Assembly: GCA_934277615.1 (NCBI GenBank)
Contig: CAKQUV010000007.1
Coordinates: 7,843-71,842, forward strand
DNA length: 64,000 nucleotides
Source: an uncultured Clostridia bacterium
GTDB taxonomy: Bacteria; Bacillota; Clostridia; Christensenellales; CAG-917
Direction: 5' to 3'
The position numbers and the translations under genes were made by a program. Position 1 is the stretch's first letter; every line of letters starts with the position of its first letter. The notes under the pieces are model-generated. The model had not been told where the DNA came from, ran no database searches, and saw nothing but the letters and a program-made list of their open reading frames with translations. Shown here one piece after another: positions 7,912 through 17,515 of this stretch.

Positions 7912-8837
7912 GCTTTGTGGTCGCAACCAAGAACGTCGACAATCTTATGCTTTACAACTTGCTTCACTGCCTCTCTTGCCGGTCCGAGATATTGGCGAGG
8001 ATCGAAGTGAGAAGGATTGAGAGCAAAATGCTCGCGGATTGCGGCGGTGCAAGCAAGACGGAGGTCGGAGTCGATGTTGATCTTGCAGACTGCCATAGAA
8101 GCCGCTTTGCGGAGCATGTCTTCGGGAACGCCTTGTGCGCCGGGCATGCTGCCACCGTATTGGTTGATGATCTTGACAAGGTCTTGCGGAACGGAGGACG
8201 CACCGTGCAAAACGATGGGGAATCCGGGCAAGCGCTTGCTGACTTCTTCGAGGATGTCGAAACGAAGTTGAGGTTGACCTTTGAACTTGTATGCGCCGTG
8301 AGAGGTGCCGATTGCGATTGCAAGAGAATCAACGCCGGTCTTGTTGACAAATTCTTCAACTTGGTCGGGATCGGTGAATTGAGCGTCTTTTGCGGCAACG
8401 TTGACTGCGTCCTCGATGCCTGCGAGTTTGCCGAGTTCTGCCTCGACGACTACGCCGTGATCGTGTGCGTATTCGACAACTTGCTTTGTGATGCTGATAT
8501 TTTCTGCAAACGGATGTGCGCTTGCGTCAATCATAACGGAAGTAAAGCCGTGGTCAACGCAGTCTTTGCAGAGTGCGAAACTGTCGCCGTGATCGAGGTG
8601 CAAGCAAATGGGAAGACCGCTGGTTTCGACTGCTGCCTCAACCATCTTGGTGAGATAAGTCGTATTTGCGTATTTTCTTGCGCCGGAAGATACTTGAAGG
8701 ATAAGCGGAGCTTGCTCTTCGGTAGCTGCCTCGACGATACCTTGGATAATTTCCATATTGTTGACGTTGAAAGCACCGATTGCGTAACCGCCTGCGTATG
8801 CTTTTTTGAACATTTCGGTTGTAGTAACTAATGGCAT
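7908..8837 (-). CDS. fba: Class II fructose-bisphosphate aldolase
   Basis: A 309-aa zinc-dependent aldolase that cleaves fructose 1,6-bisphosphate to glyceraldehyde 3-phosphate and dihydroxyacetone phosphate. The active-site motif HLDHGDS has catalytic Asp82 and zinc ligand His83; further ligand regions are GTSHGAYKF and VLHGASSV. The length matches the family. The frame extends five codons upstream, but GGGAGG lies 8 bases before the ATG at 8837, so that start is used. The promoter is at 8870-8898. The stop codon lies within the arm of hairpin element B, an unusual position for a repeat. Confidence 0.97.
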   Translation of the reverse strand: MPLVTTTEMFKKAYAGGYAIGAFNVNNMEIIQGIVEAATEEQAPLILQVSSGARKYANTTYLTKMVEAAVETSGLPICLHLDHGDSFALCKDCVDHGFTSVMIDASAHPFAENISITKQVVEYAHDHGVVVEAELGKLAGIEDAVNVAAKDAQFTDPDQVEEFVNKTGVDSLAIAIGTSHGAYKFKGQPQLRFDILEEVSKRLPGFPIVLHGASSVPQDLVKIINQYGGSMPGAQGVPEDMLRKAASMAVCKINIDSDLRLACTAAIREHFALNPSHFDPRQYLGPAREAVKQVVKHKIVDVLGCDHKA

Positions 8838-8869
8838 TGTTGTGCCTCCCAAAATTTTATTTCGCGTAC

Positions 8870-8898
8870 ATTATACAACCTCATATGGAAAAACACAA
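8870..8898 (-). promoter_or_regulatory. Promoter of fba
   Basis: On the minus strand TTGTGT and a perfect TATAAT are separated by 17 bp, about 33 bp before the start codon. Confidence 0.7.
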
Positions 8899-8938
8899 CC
8901 GTTTATATAAAAAATCGGTTGCGTTTTGAGATTGCAAG

Positions 8939-9778
8939 TTATATTACGTCGTCCTTATCGACGATGTTCTTGTTGCGTTTTTCATCGTGCCCGATGACAA
9001 TGTGTTTGTCGCCGTTTTCGTCGATATATTCCTTTTTTACGAGCACTTTTCCGTCCTCGTCCGCCTCTTTTTTGAGCACGGCAAGCTCGTATTCACTCTT
9101 ATTTTTGTACTTTTCAAGCTCGGTTTTACGCTTCTTTTCGGCGCGTTTGCTTCTTACGAAGTACAGCGACACGGCAAGCGCGATTGCGAGGATAACGAAC
9201 CCGTAAAGGAAAAGGTTGTTGTACTCTTGCGGAAGGAAATACGCAATGCTTGTGAGAATTCCGCCTGCCACGATATTGCCCAAAAACACGGCAAGCGCCG
9301 CTTTCCACACGGGAAAATTGAGAAAACTACCTATACAAGAACCTGTCCAAGCGCCCGTCATGGGGAGCGGAATCGCGACAAAGGTGAACAAACCCCAAAA
9401 CTTTTTTGCGTCCTTGGATATGGGTTTTTTGTGCTTTGCAGCGGTTTTTTGATACTCTTCCTCGCTGTATGCGCTCTCTGCCCTGTCGGCGAGATTGCTT
9501 TCCATACGTCTGCCGATTTTGGAGAACCATTTGGAGCGACGAAGTTTGCGCAATAACGGTCTTGTGAGCAAAATAAGCGGCAAAATGACGGTGGTCGAAC
9601 CTGCAATGCAACAAAGCATACCAAGCAAAAATTCTTGTATAGTGCCGTTTGGGAACATATACGGCATCGTCAAAATCGCCCCTCTCAGCTCGACGATAGG
9701 GATAATCGAGATGACGTACAACGTCAGATAGGGGTTGCCGATGGCTTGGCTGATTTGGTTGATAAGGTCTTGAATCAT
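8939..9778 (-). CDS. Small multidrug export family membrane protein (COG2426-like)
   Basis: A 279-aa membrane protein. The motif IPIVELRGAI near residue 28 and the helix pattern (about four membrane segments in the first 200 residues) match the putative small multidrug export family (PF06695). The C-terminal ~75 residues are highly charged and cytoplasmic, ending GHDEKRNKNIVDKDDVI. The function of this family is poorly established; the name rests on weak evidence in the literature. It appears to stand alone, divergent from the tRNA thiolase gene. Confidence 0.75.
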   Translation of the reverse strand: MIQDLINQISQAIGNPYLTLYVISIIPIVELRGAILTMPYMFPNGTIQEFLLGMLCCIAGSTTVILPLILLTRPLLRKLRRSKWFSKIGRRMESNLADRAESAYSEEEYQKTAAKHKKPISKDAKKFWGLFTFVAIPLPMTGAWTGSCIGSFLNFPVWKAALAVFLGNIVAGGILTSIAYFLPQEYNNLFLYGFVILAIALAVSLYFVRSKRAEKKRKTELEKYKNKSEYELAVLKKEADEDGKVLVKKEYIDENGDKHIVIGHDEKRNKNIVDKDDVI

Positions 9779-9855
9779 AGTCTTTTACGCCTCGTTGCTC
9801 ATACAAAGTATATGGTATAGCGCAAATTATGTCAAGGCGATTTGGCTTATTACGC

Positions 9856-9884
9856 TTGCCATTTACCACGCCTTTAAGTATAAT
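9856..9884 (+). promoter_or_regulatory. Promoter of the tRNA thiolase gene
   Basis: TTGCCA and TATAAT are separated by 17 bp, 36 bp before the start codon. Confidence 0.65.
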
Positions 9885-9920
9885 TTTGTCGAATAAATTA
9901 TATTTTCGGACGGTAGATTT

Positions 9921-10652
9921 ATGCAAAAAATATTGAGCGCAATGCGCAGAGCCGTGCAGGATTACGATATGATTCACGACGGCGACAAAATATTCGTGGG
10001 CTTGTCGGGCGGAAAGGACAGCACCCTGCTTTTGAGCGCGCTTGCGGCGTATAGACGCTTCTCTCCCGAACACTACGACCTCGAGGCCATAACCGTGGAT
10101 ATGGGGCTCAAAGAGACCAAACAAGAGGAAATGGACGCCCTTATTGCCTACTGCGATAGCCTCGGCGTAAAACACCACCTCATAAAGACGGATATCGGCG
10201 AAATCATATTCGATGCACGCAAAGAGCAAAATCCTTGCTCCCTTTGCGCCAAAATGCGCAGAGGCGCGCTCAACAACGAGATAATTCGCCTCGGCGGAGG
10301 CAAACTTGCCCTCGGACACAACGCAGACGACGTTGCCGAAACAATGCTGCTGTCGCTACTGTACGAAGGTCGCTTTTCCTGCTTTGCTCCCACCGCTTAT
10401 ATGGACAAATCGGGCATAACGCTCATTCGCCCGCTTATCTACATCGAGGAATACGACATCAAATCCACCGTCGCGCGCCTCGGCTTGCCAATCGTCAACA
10501 ACCCCTGCCCCATGAACCACGAATCGCAACGCGAATATATGAAAAACCTCATCAAAAACATCTGCAAGGATATCCCGTTTGCCAAACAACGCATTTTGGG
10601 CGCGATATTCCACCCCGAAAGGAACAATTTGTGGACACCCGTAAAGAAATGA
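9921..10652 (+). CDS. TtcA-family PP-loop tRNA 2-thiocytidine synthetase-like protein
   Basis: A 243-aa ATP-dependent PP-loop protein. The adenylation motif SGGKDS is at residues 29-34. Cysteines C106 and C109 (CSLC) with C196 (NNPCP) match the trio that binds a [4Fe-4S] cluster in TtcA, the enzyme thiolating cytidine 32 of some tRNAs. HNADDVAET (about 133-141) is another conserved family segment. It is shorter than E. coli TtcA (~310 aa) and may have another nucleoside target. It is one of few plus-strand genes here, with its own promoter and a terminator shared with the convergent lipoprotein gene. Confidence 0.87.
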   Translation: MQKILSAMRRAVQDYDMIHDGDKIFVGLSGGKDSTLLLSALAAYRRFSPEHYDLEAITVDMGLKETKQEEMDALIAYCDSLGVKHHLIKTDIGEIIFDARKEQNPCSLCAKMRRGALNNEIIRLGGGKLALGHNADDVAETMLLSLLYEGRFSCFAPTAYMDKSGITLIRPLIYIEEYDIKSTVARLGLPIVNNPCPMNHESQREYMKNLIKNICKDIPFAKQRILGAIFHPERNNLWTPVKK

Positions 10653-10691
10653 CACACTTCGTGTGAGTTCACTCTCCCCTCATCAAAACGT

Positions 10692-10723
10692 AAAAACACC
10701 TCCGATTTCTCGAAGGTGTTTTT
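10692..10723. terminator. Bidirectional intrinsic terminator
   Basis: Stem AAAAACACCT / AGGTGTTTTT with a 12-base loop; T-runs result on both strands. It serves the plus-strand tRNA thiolase gene and the minus-strand 2144-aa lipoprotein gene. Confidence 0.85.
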
Positions 10724-10758
10724 GATTTTGTTTTCACGACGCTATGCGCCGAGTGAGA

Positions 10759-13700
10759 TTAGAGCGAGAATCCTTCACAAGTATAGACTGTACCAACTTT
10801 CAAGTTGTAATCTTCTGTATTGTTTACATTAAGACCCGGGCACGCTTTAACTGTAAGTGTGTTACCAGATACAGTAAACGTAATTGTCTTTCCGACATTA
10901 CCCATATTACCACCTTGTGCAGTTACCGTCACAGTAAGCTCATTTCCTGAAAGCACGCCATTTGCAAATTCCACATAGAATCCAGTATATCCAACTTCAA
11001 TGCGACCCGCAATGTCAACACCGTCAGCAAATTGAATATATCTACTGGTGCTCGTTCCCAAAAGGAATTTGCAATTTGCAAACACGCTCTTACCGAGAAG
11101 CTTCTTGCCCGTGACGTCAATACCATATACCGTTGATGCTTCGCCGTCATAGATTGTGATGTTTGTACCACTTACGACGTAAGTCTTGCTCGTACCCGTT
11201 ACCACGCCGTGTCCATCAAGTGCAATAGTGGAATCGTCGGGAAGCGTGTAGGTGCCTTCATATCCGTCAAGAGCAAGTGTGTACGTGCCGTTGCCGAGAG
11301 CGATGACTCTCATTTGTTTGTTAAGCACAAACGTTGCTTGCGTCTTATCTTCGTTGAGAGTGTACGCTACGCTTTGTCCGTTTACAGTCAATGTGCCAAA
11401 GCCATTGAGTACGATGTCACCATATGCGTCATCGGATGTATAGGTACCTGCTTTACCATCACTTTCAAGAACAGTGAACGCACCGTTCTCATGACGATAC
11501 ATTGCGACCAATGTATCACCTTGTTTAATAACAATTGTAGTTCCATTGGTGTTGAGTTTAGCCGTGACATCAACTTCATTGCCCGCAAGGTCATAAACTT
11601 TCACATTGCCATATACCTTGTCGTTATCGATAAAGACTGTTTTTGCAACTCCATCCGCCACAAACGGGATAAGTCTTGTCTTGTAAGAATTCCAACTAAT
11701 CATATTCGACTTATCCATTGTGACAGTATTTGCACCTTTGAAATAGAAATATGCATCTGTTCCAAAGTTATCGACATTCGACGAATCTGCATATACGAAA
11801 AGGCCGTTAACCTTATCGTAATACGCATAATAATAAGAACTACCACTTGAGATCTTGCAATAACCAGTTTCGTCATTGTAATCCACAATTGTACCAGTCT
11901 TATAGCCTGAAAGCTTGCCCAAGACGTCAATTTTCAGTGCCGCTCTGGAATATGCGTTGGTAGCAGCCCACACTTCCCATCCGTTGTAAGAACCATATGC
12001 AGCAACCGCATCAATCCATTCGCAATATACAGTTGTATCTTCAGTAATTGTCTTTGCATTGAAGTCAACTTTGGTTACACCTTCGTCGGCAGTAGTATAC
12101 CACTTGCTAAATGCTTTTCCGTCTTTAAATGCCGGTTGATACTTGCTCATATCAAGCGCATCGCCTGCGCCGAATTTGTATGTTGCATTTTCAAGTCCGT
12201 TGCCATAGATGATTGTCAATGTAACAACTTTGTCAAGTTTTGCAACAAATGTCATGTCACCCGTAGCGGTATATTTTGTGAAGAGAGTTTGAGTCTCATC
12301 GCCGGCCACGTACCAGCCGCGGAAAACAAATCCTTCAACCGTGTAGTCAGACCACAAAGGCAATTCGATAAACTTGTACACGTTTTCATCAGTCTTAACA
12401 GTGTTTTCACCATCCATATACGTGATTTTTACGCAATTGCTTGCAAACAGCGTAACCGTATGCGTATTTTTGTCTACCGAAAGTTTGTGAGACGTTTTGC
12501 TCAAGACAACGTCAAATTGATATTGCTCCGTGCTCTCGTTTGCAACGTATGTGCCTGAGTCTGTCAACGTGCCGTCTTGACTGTATATATCAATAAGACC
12601 TGCGCCGTTCAATACGAACTTCTTATCGCCGTCCATGGTATACACACCTTCGCTTCCGTCGGTTCCAACCATCGTTGTGCCATTGTAAGCAAATCTTGCG
12701 ATTTCGCTACCGTCAGCTCCAAACACATACAACGATTTTGCATTGTAGCAGTTTTCAGCAGCAATTGTGTTGCCGTTTACTGCTGCATCCTTGAATGACG
12801 TACCAAAGTATACTTTACCGTCATTGATAAACGCAGCATAGTTTGTACCGTCTTTGGAGTAAGACAACACTCTTGTCTTGCCGCCATTCCAGTAAGAGCA
12901 TTTTACGTCTGCACTATCAACTTTCTCGATCGGGAGCAAATAGTAGACCTTTGAGAATGTCTTATCTTTGATTGTGTTGCTCATTACGATAACGCCGGTC
13001 GCCTTATCGATATAGCCGTAATAAAGATTGCTTCCGATCGTAACCGAGATTTCTCCGGCTTCTTTGTTGGTATATGCAATCGTGATATCGCCCGCATTAA
13101 ACGGCCAACCGGATTGTTTTGCGTTGCCGTCCGCGTCAACGGAAATTTTTGCAGAACTTCTTACATCGGGAGTATTGACCGCGCCGTTTGCGTTAGTTCC
13201 AGTAAATTGTACGGGGATATACGTATTGTACCAAGGTTCAGCGTCGCTCCACTTTGCATAAACGGTTATGGATGCGTTGATCTTGCTTCCGCTTGTCCAT
13301 GCAGTTCCTTCATCAAAGGTTGCAGTTGTAAACCAGCCGTCAAATCTATGTTTTGCCCAAACCGGTGTAGCAAGATCAACGATGTCGCCTTCACCGTAAG
13401 CTTTCACAAGATTATCCGTTGTTCCGTCGTTATATACAGCGGTAAACACATACTTTGTATCCCACTTTGCCGTGAAATCTACGTTTGCTACCGGCTTATA
13501 TGCGCCGTTATAGAGTGTTTCGTTTCCTTCGATCAACCAACCTCTGAACATATTGTCGGCATTGGTGAGTGTCGGGAGTGTGATTTCAATGTTCTTGTTG
13601 ACTTGTACAGTTGCCTCAAGCGCTTCAATCGGTGTGATCGCCGTTATGTACGTTACGGTTACCATCGGTTTTTCAGCAGTATAAGTACTGCCGTTGAGTG

Positions 13701-16700
13701 TAACTACATAGTACTCGGCGTTCTTTCCGTCTTTATCGACAACATACAAATCAAATTTCTTTGCCTCTGCATCGGTCACAGCATAAGTACCGTTCTTTGT
13801 ACCCCAAGTAAATCCGCCTACGCCGTCAAAGACAAGGCTGTCTTGACCTTCACAAGTATAAGTGCCGAAGTATGCATCGAGTTCACGGGGCATATATGAC
13901 GAACTAGTGCTATCGCCTATTGTTGCTTTTCCTTCTGCAGCAGCACGAGCGAATATCACTTTCCCGTCTTTGTAGACCAAAACGGACGCGGATTTTGCGA
14001 TTGAATTTGTTGCACTAGATTTCACTGAAAGAGTGTTGCCATTCAAGTCTTTGATTTCTACGCCGCTGTAAATCTTGTTGCCATACGTAAAGATGATAGT
14101 ATTGTCGCCGAGAGCGGTCTTTGCCTCTACAAATTGCGCATAATAACCCGTAGTTGTCGTGCCGACTTTTACAGCATATACGCCATAACTTGCTACAACC
14201 CTACCGTCACTTGGCATATCTTGACCAAGGAAGTAATAGTCTTTTCCGATATCATTATCATCATAAATGCCAAGAATTATTTTTGCTTCGGCATCAAAGT
14301 AGAATGTGTTGTCCTTTTTGCCATCCGACCATGTGACCTTTTGCGTCGCAGGATCATATGCGGTCACCTTACCGGTCTTAAGTCCGGTAATATTACCGTC
14401 TATGTCAATGGTAAGTGCCTTTTTCTCGCTACTTGATTCCTTTCCCCAAAGTTCTGAACCATGGTACGTGCCGACGTATGCGGGGATTTCTTTCCACACC
14501 GGGACAAGCGTGATGTCTTCGGTTGCCGTTGTTTTGGTGTCAAATTCCTCGTCGTCTTCGGTGTATTTACCATCGCCGTCAAGGTCAATGCCCCAGCCGA
14601 TAAATTTACGATTTCCGTCAATATCCCAAGTCGGCAAGTATGCGCCGATTTCTTCGCCGTAAGGAACTTGCTTTGTGATAGTCTCGCCGGCTGCGCCGTC
14701 TTTGATTGTAATGGTAACAGGCGCCTTCCACACTGCAGTAAGCGTAACGTCTGCACCGGTTGGAGTATACTCCGTTACATAGCCTTCTTGACCTTCAACT
14801 GTCCAACCGACAAATACGTTGCCTTCCGTTTCCGTAACGCCTTCAAACGTGGGGAGAACCAGTTTGATATTGTTGTTTACGCTCTTATATGCATCACCGA
14901 TTGTATCTGCGCCATATGCCGTAACGTACGTGATTGCCGTCATCGGTTTTTCAACCGTGATTTGACCGTCTGCAAGCGTGAACGTGTAGTATTCGGTTGC
15001 GGTTTCAACGCTTTCGCCAACGTAAAGCTCAAAATACGCTTTCGCTTCGTTGTAAGAATAAACGCCTGCTTTTCCGCCGATTGTCGCGCCGCCGATACCG
15101 TCAAGAACTACGTTTCCGAATTGTGCATTGTCATACGCGCCTTCATTGTTGTCGGTCTTGACAAATGCGCCATCCGCATTCTTTTGGTATGCGCCAAGCG
15201 CTTTGCCGTCTTTTGCAGACACTTTGACATAGTTTGCACTTCCGCATTGGTCGGAAGTCAACGTATTGCCGTCTTTGTCTTGGAATTTAACGCCAAAGAG
15301 TACGCTCTCGTCGTTGATGAGCATATTGAAGGTGTGATATTCGTGCAAGTTGCAAAGCGTTGTATATGACGTTGCAATACTGTCGCCAATCAACGAACCG
15401 GTAATATCGTCGGACTTAATGCCGCTTTCGACAGGAACAATCATAAACACGTCATTGTACAAACCTCTTGCGGTTGTAACCATAATGCCTGTTTCAAAAT
15501 CGACATAACCTTCATAGGTATCCGAGCCGAGTGTACGAGTGATTTTGCCAGTGCTTGCGTCAACCATAGTTATTTTGGTCGTACCACGGAACGGATATGC
15601 ATCGCCCTCGCCAACACCATGGTCGTTGAACGTAACAGAACCCCATGGATCCTTTTTTATTCTGCCATACGAGTCAATCGACAACTCAAATGCAATGTAA
15701 GTCTTTCCGTCATACGGAGCGACGAGTTTAGCAAATTCTTTCTTATATTCGTATTCGCCTTTTGTATAGATTGTATAACCTTCTTGGTTGTAGTCGGCTA
15801 CTTTGGTCTCTTTGACAGTCCATGTAGAAAGTTCGCCAAGAGAGGTTGCGTGTTCTTTATCGGTATATCCGCAAAGAGTGCAATCCTTATATGCAAATGC
15901 ATAATCAGCGTTATCTACATGCAAATACTCTTTGCCGTATTTGTGAACTTCTTCGGACGTTGCCTTCACACCGCAAACTTCGCATTTCTTTACGTGTTTT
16001 TGCGATGTGTCAAGTTCAATTTCTGTATCACCCCAATAGTCTGTATCCATTACAGGTTCATATTGAGTGAATTTATGTCCGAGTGCCGCAACGACGTTTT
16101 CTTGCGTCTCATCGCAGTTCTCGCAAATAGATTCCGCAACACCTGTCTCTGTGCAGGTCGGTTCTTTTGTAACCTTAAACTCGCTATATTTATGACCAAG
16201 AGCCTTGCCGTTCTCATAGGTCAAGGTGCTCACTGCTCCGCATACGCAAGAATAATAATAGGTTGCCGCATGCGTGCAATCTGCGTCTGTTGCCTTATGA
16301 TTGCCGTCTTTCTTGCTGAAGTCATGTTCAACTGCGTCGCTATACGCTTCGCAACCCGTGCATTTACGGCTGTGTGTGCCGTCGCCGTTGTCTTTGATTT
16401 CGCCGGTGAAGCTATGCTCGATTTGCGGAATGACAACCGTAACCGTGCCGTATACGGAAGTATAAACGTCCGCACCTGCCGCTGCGTGAGTTGCGTCGGT
16501 GTGTTGTTTCGTCCATACGCTATCCGTAAGCACTGCAACGGTTTCTTCCTCATAGCTGCCGCATGCGCAATATTTTCTTGCAAGACCGGTTTCGGTTGCG
16601 GTAGGCGCTTTGGAAAGTTCCCAATTGCCGTAAACGTGTTGACCTGCCGCGACTTCGACAAGCACCGTGCCGTACACGGACGTGTATTGCACAAAGCCTT

Positions 16701-17193
16701 TGCTCTCGTGAGTCGGATCTTGGCTGGTTATTGTTGTCCACACAGACGAGTCGCTGAGTTTCGGTACATTAACGTTGTCAACGCTGCCGCAAGCGCATAC
16801 TCTCGTTGCAGAACCTTCTTCGTCTACGGTCGGAGCCTTTGTAAGATTCCATGCCCCATAAGCGTGCTCTGTCGTCTTTTCGGTCGTTACAGTAACGGAG
16901 CCGTATGCCGACTTGTACACTTTGAAACCTTTGCTAGTGTGAGTTGCGTCTTGGCTTGCCTCGACCGTCCATACGGTAGTATCGCTCAATTTTGCGAGTT
17001 CCACCGTTTCAACGTCACCGCAAGCGCATGCTCTCGTTGCAGAGCCTACAGCGTCCTCTGTCGGTGCCGTTGTGATGTCCCATGCTCCGTATGTATGAGT
17101 ATGTTCGGGTTGCGTCCCTTCATCACAAGCAACGAACAAAACCGCCAATATTGCAACGATTGCAATCACAAACATAATTCTGTTGCGTTTCAT
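10759..17193 (-). CDS. Giant modular surface lipoprotein with Cys-rich and InlB-type repeats (2144 aa)
   Basis: The signal peptide ends in LFVAC with Cys23 as likely lipidation site. Residues ~30-390 hold repeats of ~55 aa starting HxYGxWxxxxAPT and carrying paired CxC or CxxC motifs, such as RACACG and SICENC. The rest is about four cycles of a ~390-aa module: a beta-rich stretch (YHGSELWG, YNGWEVWA), a segment with GTYTCEG or similar plus DGxGG, and InlB/List-Bact-type repeats with the FxGWxxxG...VTLTAVW pattern. These modules mediate surface binding in other bacteria; the ligand here is unknown. GGAG precedes the ATG. It is the last gene of the block but has a good promoter of its own at 17458-17486. 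Confidence 0.85.
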   Translation of the reverse strand: MKRNRIMFVIAIVAILAVLFVACDEGTQPEHTHTYGAWDITTAPTEDAVGSATRACACGDVETVELAKLSDTTVWTVEASQDATHTSKGFKVYKSAYGSVTVTTEKTTEHAYGAWNLTKAPTVDEEGSATRVCACGSVDNVNVPKLSDSSVWTTITSQDPTHESKGFVQYTSVYGTVLVEVAAGQHVYGNWELSKAPTATETGLARKYCACGSYEEETVAVLTDSVWTKQHTDATHAAAGADVYTSVYGTVTVVIPQIEHSFTGEIKDNGDGTHSRKCTGCEAYSDAVEHDFSKKDGNHKATDADCTHAATYYYSCVCGAVSTLTYENGKALGHKYSEFKVTKEPTCTETGVAESICENCDETQENVVAALGHKFTQYEPVMDTDYWGDTEIELDTSQKHVKKCEVCGVKATSEEVHKYGKEYLHVDNADYAFAYKDCTLCGYTDKEHATSLGELSTWTVKETKVADYNQEGYTIYTKGEYEYKKEFAKLVAPYDGKTYIAFELSIDSYGRIKKDPWGSVTFNDHGVGEGDAYPFRGTTKITMVDASTGKITRTLGSDTYEGYVDFETGIMVTTARGLYNDVFMIVPVESGIKSDDITGSLIGDSIATSYTTLCNLHEYHTFNMLINDESVLFGVKFQDKDGNTLTSDQCGSANYVKVSAKDGKALGAYQKNADGAFVKTDNNEGAYDNAQFGNVVLDGIGGATIGGKAGVYSYNEAKAYFELYVGESVETATEYYTFTLADGQITVEKPMTAITYVTAYGADTIGDAYKSVNNNIKLVLPTFEGVTETEGNVFVGWTVEGQEGYVTEYTPTGADVTLTAVWKAPVTITIKDGAAGETITKQVPYGEEIGAYLPTWDIDGNRKFIGWGIDLDGDGKYTEDDEEFDTKTTATEDITLVPVWKEIPAYVGTYHGSELWGKESSSEKKALTIDIDGNITGLKTGKVTAYDPATQKVTWSDGKKDNTFYFDAEAKIILGIYDDNDIGKDYYFLGQDMPSDGRVVASYGVYAVKVGTTTTGYYAQFVEAKTALGDNTIIFTYGNKIYSGVEIKDLNGNTLSVKSSATNSIAKSASVLVYKDGKVIFARAAAEGKATIGDSTSSSYMPRELDAYFGTYTCEGQDSLVFDGVGGFTWGTKNGTYAVTDAEAKKFDLYVVDKDGKNAEYYVVTLNGSTYTAEKPMVTVTYITAITPIEALEATVQVNKNIEITLPTLTNADNMFRGWLIEGNETLYNGAYKPVANVDFTAKWDTKYVFTAVYNDGTTDNLVKAYGEGDIVDLATPVWAKHRFDGWFTTATFDEGTAWTSGSKINASITVYAKWSDAEPWYNTYIPVQFTGTNANGAVNTPDVRSSAKISVDADGNAKQSGWPFNAGDITIAYTNKEAGEISVTIGSNLYYGYIDKATGVIVMSNTIKDKTFSKVYYLLPIEKVDSADVKCSYWNGGKTRVLSYSKDGTNYAAFINDGKVYFGTSFKDAAVNGNTIAAENCYNAKSLYVFGADGSEIARFAYNGTTMVGTDGSEGVYTMDGDKKFVLNGAGLIDIYSQDGTLTDSGTYVANESTEQYQFDVVLSKTSHKLSVDKNTHTVTLFASNCVKITYMDGENTVKTDENVYKFIELPLWSDYTVEGFVFRGWYVAGDETQTLFTKYTATGDMTFVAKLDKVVTLTIIYGNGLENATYKFGAGDALDMSKYQPAFKDGKAFSKWYTTADEGVTKVDFNAKTITEDTTVYCEWIDAVAAYGSYNGWEVWAATNAYSRAALKIDVLGKLSGYKTGTIVDYNDETGYCKISSGSSYYYAYYDKVNGLFVYADSSNVDNFGTDAYFYFKGANTVTMDKSNMISWNSYKTRLIPFVADGVAKTVFIDNDKVYGNVKVYDLAGNEVDVTAKLNTNGTTIVIKQGDTLVAMYRHENGAFTVLESDGKAGTYTSDDAYGDIVLNGFGTLTVNGQSVAYTLNEDKTQATFVLNKQMRVIALGNGTYTLALDGYEGTYTLPDDSTIALDGHGVVTGTSKTYVVSGTNITIYDGEASTVYGIDVTGKKLLGKSVFANCKFLLGTSTSRYIQFADGVDIAGRIEVGYTGFYVEFANGVLSGNELTVTVTAQGGNMGNVGKTITFTVSGNTLTVKACPGLNVNNTEDYNLKVGTVYTCEGFSL

Positions 17194-17457
17194 TGTCTTT
17201 CTCCTTTATATAATGCTATCGATTGATACAATTTTGAGTGTCGCCACATCGAGTTTTTTCTCGGGCGAATTTGTGTAAAAAAAGCGATTTTTTGCTCACT
17301 TTTATTGCTTTTTGATACTACGATATGCGCACCCGTACCTCGTGTGCGCACATCAAAGCGACTATTTTATTCAATTTTTCTCGCAAAATATGCGATTTCT
17401 GATGCAAAATGCGCATTTTTATGCGCTTTTTGCGGAACTTTGCTATATTATGCAAAT
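17194..17457. other. Long 5' leader of the 2144-aa lipoprotein gene
   Basis: About 250 bp of AT-rich sequence between the promoter and the start codon, with no reading frame of interest. It contains a small CGAG-TTTTTT-CTCG hairpin near 17250. No known riboswitch could be recognised by eye. Confidence 0.4.
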
Positions 17458-17486
17458 ATTCTAAGTCCAAATTGACTATTTGTCAA
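17458..17486 (-). promoter_or_regulatory. Promoter of the 2144-aa lipoprotein gene
   Basis: On the minus strand a perfect TTGACA and TAGAAT are separated by 17 bp. The TTGACA also forms one arm of a TTGTCAA/TTGACAA inverted repeat (17480-17497), a possible operator. Confidence 0.6.
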
Positions 17487-17515
17487 TTTTTTGACAATCG
17501 ATTTTTTTTATTTTA

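Noticed and set aside
15619..17226. Long plus-strand open frame (535 aa) opposite the 2144-aa lipoprotein
   Set aside because: It mirrors the codon pattern of the minus-strand gene, has no ribosome binding site, and the minus strand has a signal peptide and recognisable repeats.
17194..17457. Riboswitch in the leader of the 2144-aa lipoprotein gene
   Set aside because: AT-rich with only a small hairpin; none of the well-known aptamer signatures is seen.
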